A stretch of DNA of 64,000 nt from Hymenopus coronatus. Taxonomy: Eukaryota; Arthropoda; Insecta; Mantodea; Hymenopodidae. Positions 21,614 to 32,629 of the stretch are shown here, in pieces. The position numbers and the translations under genes were made by a program. The stretch is from positions 10,594,501 through 10,658,500 of the forward strand of contig CM060887.1 in the NCBI GenBank assembly GCA_030762935.1. The letters are read 5' to 3'. The notes under the pieces are model-generated. The model was given only the letters and a program-made list of their open reading frames with translations. It did not search any database and was not told where the DNA came from. Each line of letters opens with the position of its first letter. The first letter of the stretch is position 1.

Positions 21614-21835
21614 AAATGGAGTTTTTAAATGTATTTCTTACTTCAGTGGATATTTCTTCGTAAGCAACGAAAACATTGAATATTATTATCAATGGTGCAA
21701 TCTTGTCACACCGCACGCTTTGTATTGCTATGATATATTCACATTTCAGTTTTTTTTAGCACATTTACTTGATAACACGGTGAAAATGAAATACCTCTGC
21801 AAACTAAGTTGAGATAATGGGAACAATGCGTGCGA
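21614..21835 (+). repeat. Flanking segment, second copy of a direct duplication
   Basis: See 20203-20425. This copy has an extra ACACGGTGAAAATGAAATAC-like block before AACTAAGTTGAGATAAT. Confidence 0.8.
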
Positions 21836-22415
21836 AAGTTTGGGAAAAATAGTTTGGGTGTGTTCGATAATTGCGAGGTCCATCCATCATGAGTCAGCGA
21901 TAGCATCAGCATCTAATTAATATCCCGCAAAAACCGCTACCAGAGCACACGAAACGCTGGTTGACATTCGCTTTGTATACGCCAACGGTCAAATGATTCT
22001 ACATCGGCTAATCTGTAGTTGTGGAGTCCGAAATAGCCTTTGAGGTCCCTTCTTAAGGGCTCAGCGACGCTTTTCATTCAGGGTCTGTATTCCGCTCTGC
22101 CATTCAGTTGAAAACTGCTCACTCCACTTCAAAGCGTGTTTATGTACGCCCGTCAATAGAAGTAACATTTTGTGACAACTAACACACACAGAGAGGGTTT
22201 AAAAATTTTTCAATTGCCTTTTATTGCGTTTTACCAAAACTTTTACAACATTAATGAACCTGACCCCAAAACATGGAATTTCGTAGAAATGTTTTTATCA
22301 GTGAAAAGAAACTTTGTAAGCATTCAGTTTTACATTCACATGTGAAACAAAACATGTAATAAACATATGGTAAAAAATCTGTGTTTTATTAATATTTATA
22401 TCTTTACTAAGATTT
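21836..22415. other. Low-copy sequence, no gene recognised
   Basis: It includes a less AT-rich part around 21880-22150. No frame has a recognisable motif. Confidence 0.5.
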
Positions 22416-22418
22416 ATT

Positions 22419-22834
22419 ACTTTCTCTATACCTACTATGTACATAGTGTATAGAGAAGGTATTGCACCCCACCAAACAATTCGATATCGAGATTTCACCG
22501 GAAATATATGTTTTAGGGTCCCCAGTACCCAAAAAAAAGTATTTTCAGAAAAAGGTCCGCGTGTGTGTGTGTCCGTGTGTCTGTGAACACGATAACTCAA
22601 AAACGAAAAGTCGGTAAAATACCAAACTTGGTATTTAAGGTTAGTATCTTCCAGAGATGCGACACAAAGATTTTAAGAAAAATCCCCCCACCCCAAACTA
22701 CCCTTCACATAGACCCTTTTTCGAAAATTTTGATTTTCTCAAAAATGGCTCTAACGATTTATCTGACAAATAAAATGTATATTTTGAATTTTCTGAGAAT
22801 AGCCTCTGAAGACTACTTTATTTTGGGTCAATTT
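22419..22834 (-). repeat. Family A copy 21, tail half
   Basis: From the hairpin (ACTTTCTCTATACCTACTATG) to GCCTCTGAAGACTACTTTATT, where it meets copy 22 in the opposite orientation. Confidence 0.85.
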
Positions 22835-22835
22835 A

Positions 22836-23249
22836 CTTCCTACTAATCGAGAAAAAATTAGCAGAAATATCTTATTTCTTGCTTACTTGTAAGGGAGTAC
22901 CATAGGTTAAAGTAATAATCAAAAGCTGGTGGCTATGTAACTGAAGTTCCTTTGTTTCTATGGACACGAGTTCACAAAGTCCCTAATGAGAAAAGTATAA
23001 GTTGTTTATAGCTGAAACCAAAAACAAGGAATATCTCAAAAACAATTAACTCCACGAAAAAATGTATACAACAAATTGTGCGTTTTAAAGTGCTCTACAT
23101 TTGTTGTGTGGTAAGTTTTTGTCCATCTCTTACGGTTTAACAGTTATGCAAAATTCCGTAAAATTGATCCAGAATAAAGTAGTCTTCAGAGGCTATTCCC
23201 AGAAAATTCAAAATATACATTTTATTTGTCAGATAAATATCTTTAATTT
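22836..23249 (+). repeat. Family A copy 22, middle part
   Basis: CTACTAATCGAGAAAAAATTAG through TTACGGTTTAACAGTTATGC to CAGATAAATATCTTTAA. Together with copy 21 it forms an inverted arrangement of about 830 bp. Confidence 0.85.
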
Positions 23250-23404
23250 TAAACTGTTACAAAAGGGCATTACATACAGTGAAGCTGTCAATTTTATTAA
23301 AATCTGGACATCTATTACCCACACGTGCTTCACTTGGTATGGTGTAGATGGAGTACCCTGGACGCGCGTTTCCAAAACTTTCGTTGTCATCCTGTTCCAC
23401 CTCT
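23250..23404. other. Short low-copy sequence
   Basis: About 150 bp between two repeats, slightly less AT-rich. No feature recognised. Confidence 0.4.
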
Positions 23405-24200
23405 TTATTCCACCCAAATATTTGATACCGAGATTTCACTGGAAATACATGTTTTGAAGACTCCTGAATAAAAATAATTTCTTATAAAATGATCCACGTT
23501 GTATGTGAGTGTAGCATAACTAAAACAGGAAAAGTCCATTAAATACCAAATTTGGTATTTAAGTTTAATATCTGACTAGGATTCGTCAAGAAAATTTTCA
23601 GGAAAAGCCTCCCCCCCCCAACCCCTCAAGATATTCTCTAAATGGAATATTTTTCGGAATTTTAGATTTTATCAAAAATGGCTCTTTTGATTAAAATGCT
23701 ATATATTAAAGATATTTAATAAGAAACAAACTTTATATCTTTAAAGTTCTGGGGAAACATCTGTTTGGGTGGGGTGGTGTATAACGCCCGTTTTTACAAC
23801 TTATGGCATGTGAAGCTCTCTTCATTTTAGATTGATTATTCGTAGCAGACAGACAAAAATCACAGTGCACAAAAAACGCAGAGCTCGTTAAAAAAAAAAC
23901 CAATTTAGGTCTAACATATTTTTTGTTTTGTTTAACTTGTCCAGTTCTTATGCTTTTTGCAAATATAAAGTCGTTATTCACATGCAAAGAGAACCGAATT
24001 TCAATTCCATCACATATTGACCGGCTCTTAAAAGCGCTGGTTTAAGCTTTATGTTATTGTATTCCTGTAAGTTACAAGGAAGAGGTAATAAGACCATTAC
24101 TGCTATGCTTATCTTGGTTAGTGGATAGAAGAGTGATATAAATAAGAATAATGAATGCCAGAATAAGTAATGAAACTCATGTGAATATAACGCATGAGAT
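23405..24200 (-). repeat. Family A copy 23, diverged
   Basis: Recognisable blocks: ATACCGAGATTTCACTGG, AATTTGGTATTTAAGTTTAA, a C-run at 23611, TTTGATTAAAATGCTATATA, then the head half GACAGACAAAAATC, GCAGAGCTCGTTAAAA and CATGTGAATATAACGCATG. The part at about 23755-23850 does not match other copies. Confidence 0.6.
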
Positions 24201-24202
24201 TT

Positions 24203-24600
24203 GTTTTATCCTGCTGTACAGAGAATTTACCTATGGGATTTCCGAATACGGTCCATAAGAAGGAATGAGGAAAATACAACACGTTAAGCTGGTTACTTAC
24301 ACATGGGATTTTTGCTCTGCATTGGAAAGATTTAATTTTACCACACAACCCTCTGGCGACCCTTATATGACGTTATCCATTAGCTTCAAGCATTAAATTG
24401 GTTAGGCGTAGGTATCGATATTTCCCAGTTAACATGCGTAACGTGTATTGCTTCGCTGGAAAATAATTTGTGCTGCCAGATATTAAAATATCCCAAGGTT
24501 TAATTTAAACCTCGTAATCTGATTATTTTGTCACTTCCGGCACTGGAAGTTTAATGAAGTGGGACCTTCCTCCGGAGATGATCATCATGTGTATTTCGAT
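24203..24600. other. Low-copy sequence, no gene recognised
   Basis: Nothing beyond short random frames is seen. Confidence 0.4.
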
Positions 24601-25270
24601 TTGCGTGTAAAAAAAAAAAAAAACTGATGTGTTCCATTCACGCGACTTTCTCTACATCTCAGTAACAAATTATTGTTGAAAAGCTTACGCTTCTATTTGC
24701 TTCATGATAATCCAGGAAAAATAAGCAGAAATAGTCTTATTACTTGCTTCCATAGGTTAAAGTGATAATCAAAAGCTGGTTGCTATGTGTCTGAAGCTCC
24801 ATTGTTTGTATGGACGGGAGTTGACAAAATTCCTGTATGAGAAAAGTATAAGTTTTTCAAAGCTGAAACCAAAAACAAGGGATATCTCAAAAACGATTAA
24901 CTCCAGGAAAAAAATAATACAACATAAATTGTGTGTTTTAATGTGATCTTAATTTTTTGTATGGTAAATTTTTGCCTACCTCTTACGGTTTAACAGTTAT
25001 GCAAATTCCCGTAAAATTCATCCTGAATAAAGTAGTCTTCCGAGGCATTTCCCAGAAAATTCAAGATATACATTTTATTTCATTTGTCTTTAATATACGA
25101 TATTTTAATCAAAATCGTTGAGCCATTTTTGAGAAAATCAAAATTTTCTAAAGAAGTTCCATGTAAAGGCTTTAGGGTGGGGCGATTTCCTTGAAAATCC
25201 TCGTGTCGCATACCAAGTTTGGTATTTAACGCTCTGTTCGTTTTTGAGCTATGCTGCCCACAGACACACA

Positions 25271-25309
<39 letters not shown>

Positions 25310-25575
25310 ACACATACGGACATGTTTCTAAAAATGCTTCTTTTTGGATTCAGGGGATCTCCAAACATGTATTTCCGATGTAATCTCGGTATCAAAAGTT
25401 TGGGTGCATTACAATAATGCCTTCTCTACAGGCCTCTAGGACTAGTAGAGGGGACTTGGTAGACAATATTTTGATTAGGAACCGATGTTTGGGAACGTAT
25501 CGTTTCCGTGCTATGGCCATTATACTTTGTCGGATTTGACGTGTTTTGCAATCGGAAAGGCAGTACATGAGGTCA

Positions 25576-25853
25576 AAGAAATTAAATGGAGTTTTATTCA
25601 TGGACGCTCTGTAACTGCTTTGGTTTTCAGCGTCCCATTGAACGCGAAAGACCGTTTAATTTTGCTCAGAGGCCTCTATCAGGCTTGAGGTTCTTTTACG
25701 TACCGTAAATTTACGACACGGGACCGACGGCTTTATTTCCCTTCCGAAGGAAGCCATTTTACGCTGGAAAACATTCATCGTCCTCCGTCGGGTTTGAACC
25801 CGCGACCTTGGTTATATGAAGTTAGCATGGTAACCTTTACACCACGGAGGGCG
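25576..25853 (-). mobile_element. SINE-1 nested in the transposon's left arm
   Basis: Minus-strand SINE-1 of about 278 bp. ACATGAGGTCA (25565-25575) and ACATGACGTCA (25854-25864) are an 11-bp duplication with one mismatch. This is the third layer of a nest: family A, then transposon, then SINE. The head reads GGGTTTGAACCCGCGACC on this strand. Confidence 0.85.
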
Positions 25854-25969
25854 ACATGACGTCAGAGGAGCACCACATGAATTGAGATGTGACGTAAGGT
25901 AAAGAATTAAATGACATTACAGAAGAAAGTCAAATTTAATTGGTAACAATACCAAAGTAGCAAAAAAGC

Positions 25970-26400
25970 TTTCATTGATCACAACATTTGTGTCAACAGT
26001 GGAAAAAAACAAATTTGTTTCTGAGTCTGCACTGGATGCGTCCCACGAAACTGCTTAGTCCAACAGAGGCTCGACGTGACGTCGTTGCACACGTTCCGGA
26101 ACACTCGTCCATGGCGCCTGGTGCAGCGTTTATTTCTTGTGCAACGACCCTAACTCACCAACGGTATCTGCAGGAATTTTGACCACCATATTCTTCATAC
26201 GAACAAAGAAAAAGTAGTACACTGGCGTTAAGTCCGGCGATCGTTGGGGCCATTCCATTGGACCACCCCGGCCAATCCATCTTTGTCCGAATCTTCGGTT
26301 CGGATATACTCGAACGTCACACGTAAAGTGCGGCGGTGCGCAATCGTGCTGAAACCAAAGTTCCTGTCGGACATGCAATAGTCATCCAACAACAGAGACA
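25970..26400 (-). pseudogene. Mariner-superfamily transposase fragment (DDE region)
   Basis: The minus frame gives ELWFQHDCAPPHFTCDVR, then GQRWIGRGGPMEWPQRSPDL, the catalytic core of an insect mariner-superfamily group. Forty-one residues separate the D of QHD from the position where the third acidic residue is expected. That position reads VYYFFFVRMKN instead of LDFFLWGYMK, so the last catalytic residue is lost. Beyond about 26160 the frame shifts to EINAAPGAMDE-type sequence. N-terminal DNA-binding part absent. Confidence 0.75.
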
Positions 26401-26602
26401 ATGCGTTACGACCCTCTGACGTCATCAGGTGATCCTCTGACGTCATGTACTGTCTATCCGGTTGCAAAACAACACCGGCACTTAACTACCTATTCAAAAT
26501 ATTCTCTACTAAGTCCCTTTTACCTTCCCTAGAAGTTTGTAATATGAATTTCCGAACACTCTGTATACACTATGTACATAGTACATGTAGAGAAAGTAAA
26601 AA

Positions 26603-27360
26603 TCTGATGTGTTCGATTCACATGACTTTCTCTATATCACTGCAACAAATTATTCTATTTACTTCATCTAATGGAGCCAAAATTAACAGAAATAGTCTTA
26701 TTACTTGCTTCCTTGTTAGTAGAAGCGAAATAAGGGAGTATCATAGGTTAAAGTGGTAGTCAGAAGCTGGCTACTATGTGACTGAAGTCCTTTGTTTGTA
26801 TGGACACGAGTTCACAAAGTCCTGTATGAGAAAAGTATAAGTATTTATAGCTCAAAAACAATCAACTCCACGAAAAAATGTATATAACATAAATTGTGTG
26901 TTATAAGGTGCTCTACATTTGTTGTGTGGTAAGTTTTTGTCCATCTTTTATGCATTTTATTTACAATGTAAATATCTTCAGTGGCTATTCCCAGAAAATT
27001 CAAAATAAACATTTTATTTGTCAGGTAAATAACTTTAATATACGATATACGATATTTTAATCAAAATCGTTAGCGCCATTTTTTAGAAAATCTAAATTTT
27101 CGAAAAAAGTTCCATGTAAAGGGTAGTTTGGGTTGGGGGGATTTTTCTCAAAATCTTCGTGTCGCATCCCTGGAAGATATTAAACTTAAATACCAAGTTT
27201 GGTATTTTAGCTACCATTCGTTTTTGAGTTATCATGTTCACAGACACACAGGCCTATTTCTGAAAATACTTTTTTTTTTGATACAGGGGACCCTAAAACA
27301 TATATTTCCAGTGAAATCTCGGTATCGAATTTTTTGGTGGAGTGCACGTATAGAGAAAGT
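26603..27360 (+). repeat. Family A copy 25, tandem with copy 24
   Basis: It starts TCTGATGTGTTCGATTCACA exactly five bases (AAAAA) after the end of copy 24, and ends CGTATAGAGAAAGT with its hairpin mostly deleted. Confidence 0.85.
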
Positions 27361-27364
27361 AAAA

Positions 27365-27830
27365 ATATCACTTCATAGAGTTCCAACAGCATTGTTCCAT
27401 ACTTTTGCCAGTAGAATAATGAAACAAGAGCAGTTGCAGAGGTCATCTTTAAAAGCTGATTAGCAAGGCAATGGAAGCAGTATGGAATTAGAGTTAACAA
27501 TCGCTGTGTCTGTACATTAGTGTGTGCTCATAATGGTGCTGGGTGCGGTTCGCGCAAAGACAGCCGCCCGATTACTATTCATGAGCAGCACAAACATCTA
27601 CATGGTGCAAAGCCGGCCGGACTTGTGTCTGTTCAGATTAGGTGCTCTCATTGCATGGCCGACCATACACAACAGGTGAGACCACTCTACTTGTAGATAA
27701 ACTACCATTATCATCTCTTTGTACAATACATGCACAAATGCCAGATTTTTAAACAGCTATGACTTTAAAATCCATCCTCTCTGCATGAACACAAAACACA
27801 ATAGAGAAAATAAAGAAAAGAAAAAAAAAA
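27365..27830. other. Low-copy sequence, no gene recognised
   Basis: A less AT-rich part around 27530-27680. No motif recognised. Confidence 0.5.
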
Positions 27831-27834
27831 ATAA

Positions 27835-27965
27835 TCTGATTCTTACACTCACATTACATTCTCTAGCTACTCTACACACAAACTTCTTACGAAAGATAAT
27901 TCTTCTTTCAACACCATGCTAATCCAGATAAACATTAGCAGAATTTTATTACTTAGTTCCTTATA
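27835..27965 (+). repeat. Family A copy 26, subtype-B head module
   Basis: TCTGATTCTTACACTCACAT, TCTCTAGCTACTCTAC, CATGCTAATCCAGATAAACA and TTATTACTTAGTTCCTTAT only. Confidence 0.7.
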
Positions 27966-28164
27966 TCTGATGTATCCATTCATATGACTTTCTCTGCATC
28001 TCTGCAACATATTGCTAAAAAGCTTAGGCCTCTATCTACTACATGCTAATCGAGACAAAATTAGCAGAAATAGTCTTGTTTCTTGCTTTCTTGTAAGTAG
28101 AAGCGAAATAAGTACCATAGGTTAAAGTGACAGTCAAAAGCTGGTTGCTATGTGACTGATGTTC
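27966..28164 (+). repeat. Family A copy 27, head module
   Basis: TCTGATGTATCCATTCATAT through GAAGCGAAATAAG to GCTGGTTGCTATGTGACTGA, then directly into copy 28. Confidence 0.8.
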
Positions 28165-29021
28165 ACATGACTTTTTCTAGCCGTTCTACAAACTTCTTAC
28201 ATAAGATTATTCTTCTTTCTGCACCTTGTTAATCGAGGTATTCATCACAATGTTCTTATTACTTAGTTTCTTATAAGTAGGAAGAAAATAAGGGAATACA
28301 CTAGGCTAAATCGATATTCAAATGTTTTAAAAGCTGTCGTTATGCGATTGTCATTACAAATCGCTTCTTTTCTTGGCCAGGAGTAGAACAAAAGAAAAAC
28401 GTGACACTCCCGTCTGAGAAAACCAATAACAATGAATACCTCGAAAACGGCAAGCTCCACGAAAAAAACGGATATGGCGTAAACTGTGTATTTTAACAAG
28501 GCCTACATATTTTGTATAGTAAGTTTTTGTCTATCTCTTACAGTTTATTAGTTATGCCAAATTAAGCAAAATTCATCCAGAATGAACAGCTCTTTAGAAG
28601 CTATTCCCAGAAAATTCAAGATATACATTTTATTTTTCAGGTAAATATCTTTAATATGCGATATTTTAATCAAAATCGTTAGAGCCATTTTTAAGAAAAT
28701 CAAAATTTTCGAAAAAAGTTCCATGTAAAGGGTAGTTTGGGGTGGGGGGACTTTTCTCAAAATGTTCGTGTCGTAACCCTGGAAGATACTGAACTTAAAT
28801 ACCAAGTTTGGTATTTTAGCTACTTTTCGTTTCTCATTTATCGTGTTCACAGACACACGGACGGATAGACACACACGCGCGAATCTTTTTCTGGACATCT
28901 TTTTGGGATTCAGGGGGTCCTAAAACATGTATTTCCGGTGAAATATCCACATCGAATTTTTGGGTGGAATACAATACTTCTCTATCCCTATGTACATTGT
29001 ACATACGGGACTAGAGAAAGT
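28165..29021 (+). repeat. Family A copy 28, subtype B, nearly full
   Basis: It begins ACATGACTTTTTCTAGCCG (extreme head lost at the joint with copy 27) and ends with a subtype-B hairpin: CTATGTACATTGTACATACG, then GGACTAGAGAAAGT. Confidence 0.85.
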
Positions 29022-29026
29022 AAAAA

Positions 29027-29544
29027 TGTATATGACATGACTTGTGTATTTTAACAAGATCTACTTTTTTGTGTAACAAGTTTTTGTCTATCTCTTACGG
29101 TTTACTAATTATGCAAATTAAGCAAAATTTATCCAGAATAAACAGGTCTTTAGAAACTATTCCCAGAAAACTCAAGATACATATTTTATTTGTGACAGAA
29201 ATGCCCTTATGTGGTATTTTAATCAAAATCGTTAGAGCCATTTAAAAAAAAAAAATAATTTTTTTCAATGTAAAGGGTATTTTCTTGAAAATCTTCGTGT
29301 AGCATCCTTGGAAGATACCAAACTTAAATACCAAGTTTGATATTAAACGGGCTTTTCGTTTTTGAGCTATGCAGTCCACAGACACACACGCACCCACATA
29401 CACGCGGATCTTTTTGTAAAAATGCTTATTTTGGATTCAGGGGGTCTCAAGACATATATCTCCGGTGAAATCTCGGTATCGAATTTTTGGGTGGAATGCA
29501 ATACCTTCTCTATACACTATGTACATAGTACGTGTAGAGAAAGT
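29027..29544 (+). repeat. Family A copy 29, tail two-thirds
   Basis: After AAAAA from copy 28 it starts inside the unit at TGTATATGACATGACTTGTG and ends with a full subtype-A hairpin and CGTGTAGAGAAAGT. Confidence 0.85.
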
Positions 29545-29548
29545 AAAA

Positions 29549-29656
29549 ACTTATTCTTCTATCTACTTATGTTAATCGAGAAAAAATTAGCAAAAATAGT
29601 CTTGTTATCTGCTTCCTTGTAAGTAGAAGCGCAATAAGGGAGTAGCATAGGTTAAG
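29549..29656 (+). repeat. Family A copy 30, head-side fragment
   Basis: ACTTATTCTTCTATCTACTT to GAGTAGCATAGGTTAA only. Confidence 0.7.
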
Positions 29657-29682
29657 CCGAGTCACATTTAAAATGCGGTTGC

Positions 29683-29746
29683 TCTGCACCCAAAAATTCG
29701 ATACAGAGATTTCAGCGGAAATACATGTTTTGGGTCCCTCTGAATA

Positions 29747-29779
<33 letters not shown>

Positions 29780-30432
29780 CATTTTAGAAACATGTCTGGG
29801 TGAGTGTGTGTGTGTATGTGTGTGTGTGTGGACAGCATAGCTCAAAACGAAAGCACCATTAAATACCCCAAACTTCTCATTTAAGTGTCGTATCTTGCTA
29901 AGATACGACACGAAGATTTCCAAGAAAATCCCCCCACCCCCAATTACCCTTTACATGGAAAAAAATTCGATTAAAATATCGTATATTAAGATATTTACGT
30001 GACGAATAAAATTACATGTCCTGAATTTTCTGAAAATAACCTCTGAGGACTACTTTATTCTGGGTGAATTTTAAGGTATTTTACATAACTGTAAGATATG
30101 GACATATGCACATTAAAATACACAATTTATCTTATATACATTTTTTTTTCGTGGAGTTGATCGTTTTTGAGATATTCCTTGTTTTTGGTTGCAGCTTTAA
30201 AAAACTTATACTCTTCTCATACAGGAATTTGTCAATTCCTGTCCATGCAAACAAAGAAACTTCAGTCACCTAGTAACCAGCTTTTGGCTTTCACTTTAAC
30301 TTATGGAAGCAAGTAATAAGACTATTTCTGCTAATTTTTTTTCGATTAGCATTAAGTAAATAAAATCATTAACTTTTTAACAATAATTTGTTGCAGACGT
30401 GTACAGAAATTCATGTGAATGGAACACATCAT
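29683..30432 (-). repeat. Family A copy 31, hairpin lost
   Basis: It starts TGCACCCAAAAATTCGATAC and runs to GTGAATGGAACACATCATA. Poly(A) 29749-29778 lies at the standard A-run, TG tract near 29804-29830. Confidence 0.85.
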
Positions 30433-30434
30433 AT

Positions 30435-30888
30435 TTTTAAATATCTAACACAGCCACGAACAATTTGTGAAACATCACACGCTCTTTGAGTTGATGCAGG
30501 AGGCTAATTTCCTTCTGCTGTTTACGTTAACGAGAGGAGAAGCATCTACATTAATGGCAAGTCGTTTATTTTAGTGAGGTTTACATATGTTCAACAAAAT
30601 AATTAGTTTTATAAGTGTCAAATTTAAGGCTCTACAAGCTGTTCCACCGTTTACGACATAATGAAAAGCCTATAAATAAAAATAATAGTTGAAGCTTGAA
30701 ATTATACTAGGACCATGATTTTTAAGCTAACAGTATCTTCCTGGTCCCCCTCCAACCCTGGAAAAATGGTTACACGAGTACAGAATCAAGCAAATGACCA
30801 CATGAAAGACATTTTTGCAAGTATTGTGATGTTATATGAACAAAATATCCGTTATACAAGAATCATTCAATAGAAAACTGGAAATATT
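30435..30888. other. Low-copy sequence, no gene recognised
   Basis: AT-rich, no motif seen. Confidence 0.4.
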
Positions 30889-30890
30889 TT

Positions 30891-31701
30891 ACTTTCTCTA
30901 CACGTACTACATACATAGTGTACAGAGCAGGTATTGCATTTCACCCAAAAATTCGATACCGAGATTTCACCGGAAATGCATATTTTGGGTCCCCCTGATA
31001 TAAAAAACACGTTTTTGGAAGCATGTCCGTGTGTGTGGGCACCATTGCTCAAAAATGAAAAGACTGTTAAATACCAAACTTGGTATTTAAGTTTAGTATC
31101 TTGCAAAGATGCGACACGAAGATTTTCAAGAAAATACCCCCACCCCAAACTACCCTTTACATGAAACTTTTTTCGAAAATTTTGATTTTCTTAAAAATGG
31201 CTCTAACGATTTTAATTAAAATATCGTATATTAAAGTTATTTAACTGACAAATAAAATGTTTATTTTGAATTTTCTGGGAATAGCCTCTGAAGACTACTT
31301 TATTCTGGGTCAATTTTACGGAATTTTGCATAACTGCTAAACCGTAAGAGATGGACAAAATCTTACCATACAACAAATGTAGAGCACTTTAAAACACACA
31401 ATTTATGTTACATACATTTTTTTGTGGAGTTGATTGTTTTTGAGATATTCCTTGTTTTTGGTTTCAGCTATAAAAAAATATTTTTCTCATACACGACTTT
31501 GTGAACTCCTGTCCATACAAACAAAGGAACTTCAGTCACATAGCAACCAGCTTTTGATTATCACTTTAACCTATGGTACTCCTTTATTTCGCTTCTACTT
31601 ACAAGGGAGCGAGTAATTAGACTATTCCTGCTAATTTTTTCTCGATTAGCTTAAGCTTTATAACAATACTTTATTGCAGAGATGTAGAGAAAGTCATGTG
31701 A
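30891..31701 (-). repeat. Family A copy 32, full length
   Basis: From ACTTTCTCTACACGTACTAC to GTAGAGAAAGTCATGTGAT, flanked by low-copy DNA on both sides. The head's last 17 bases are missing. Confidence 0.85.
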
Positions 31702-32010
31702 TTTTCATACAGCTTTTTCTTGTATATATAGACACACACATTAGTTATTTCCTGTATCTCCTAAATGGAACACAGGGAATTGTTACAATGTTTCGGTGAT
31801 CGGATTTGAATTTCTAGTTCGTGATTTCGCCGCTATGCGACATGGTGACGAGGGATCAACTTGTCGCCCACAGATGGCACTGTAGGACGAAATCACAACT
31901 TGCGGAGTCAAAATTGAGGAATTTTGGCAAGGAACCTTCTTTTTTCGATGCATGGGGTTCTTTTACATGCAAATAAACATTATACGGGACCATCATCTTA
32001 AGAATATACA
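31702..32010. other. Low-copy sequence with a SINE-like scrap
   Basis: GGGGTTCTTTTACATGCAAA and ACGGGACCATC at about 31957-31999 resemble the minus-strand SINE-1 body (GAGGTTCTTTTACGTACC...ACGGGACCGACGG). The rest is unrecognised. Confidence 0.45.
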
Positions 32011-32011
32011 A

Positions 32012-32224
32012 AACGTTAATACCAAGTTTAGTATTTAAAGGTATTTTAGTTTTTGAGCTATGCTGTCCAAAGGGATACATACGGAGGTTTTTCTTAAAAT
32101 GTCTTTTTTGGTATTCAGGGATTTTCAAAACATGTATTTCCGGTGAAATTTCGGTAGAGTTTTTGAGTGCAATACATTACCTTGTCTATACACTATGTAG
32201 GTACACAGTACGTGTAGAGAAAGT
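32012..32224 (+). repeat. Family A copy 33, tail quarter
   Basis: ACCAAGTTTAGTATTTAAAGG to CTATACACTATG (hairpin slightly expanded) and CGTGTAGAGAAAGT. Confidence 0.75.
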
Positions 32225-32311
32225 AAAAAGAAGACAGGAGAAAACGAATAACGAGTTCTCATTTGAGAACCGTATAATGCATATAAGTAGCCTATGGTAT
32301 TAAATTTTTAA

Positions 32312-32416
32312 AAATGTAAACCGATAACAAAGAATATCTGGGGAATGGTTAATTACGAAAAAATTAATTACACAAAAATTGTGTGTTTTAACTAAATTTA
32401 CGTTTGCTGTTGTTCT

Positions 32417-32468
<52 letters not shown>

Positions 32469-32622
32469 GTTTTTGTCAATCTCCTACGGCTTACGAGTTA
32501 TGCAAAAGTCATCCAGCATGAGGAGGACTTCAGAGGCTATTCTGAGGAAACTTAAAAATATCTTACACATATTGTATTTTGTCCAACATCGTTAAAACCA
32601 ATTTTGTAAGAACATAATATTC
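32312..32622 (+). repeat. Family A copy 34, middle part, with ectopic (TG)n
   Basis: TAACAAAGAATATCTGGGG, GTGTGTTTTAACTAAATTTA, then a TG run at 32416-32465, then GTTTTTGTCAATCTCCTACGG. Here the TG run lies in the middle block rather than at the usual site. Confidence 0.65.
32416..32465. repeat. (TG)n microsatellite
   Basis: A pure TG run of about 25 units that replaced the TTTTTTGTGTGGTAAG block of family A. Confidence 0.95.
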
Positions 32623-32629
32623 CAAAAAA

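Larger units (their letters stand above)
25429..26563 (-). mobile_element. Tc1/mariner-type element inside family A
   Basis: The left end is CAGGCCTCTAGGACTAG; the right end, reverse-complemented, is CAGAGTGTTCGGAAATTC. TA flanks both (25427-25428 and 26564-26565), and removing the element plus one TA restores the family A tail. Long subterminal inverted repeats follow: GGGACTTGGTAGACAATATT matches GGGACTTAGTAGAGAATATT, and GGCAGTACATGAGGTCA matches AGACAGTACATGACGTCA. A SINE-1 sits in the left repeat. Without it the element is about 850 bp. Confidence 0.85.
24623..26597 (+). repeat. Family A copy 24, split by a DNA transposon
   Basis: From CTGATGTGTTCCATTCACGC to CCTTCTCTA at 25428. It resumes at TATACACTATGTACATAG (26564) and ends TGTAGAGAAAGT at 26597. 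The two parts add to about 840 bp, a full-length copy. (CA)n at 25270-25315. Confidence 0.85.
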
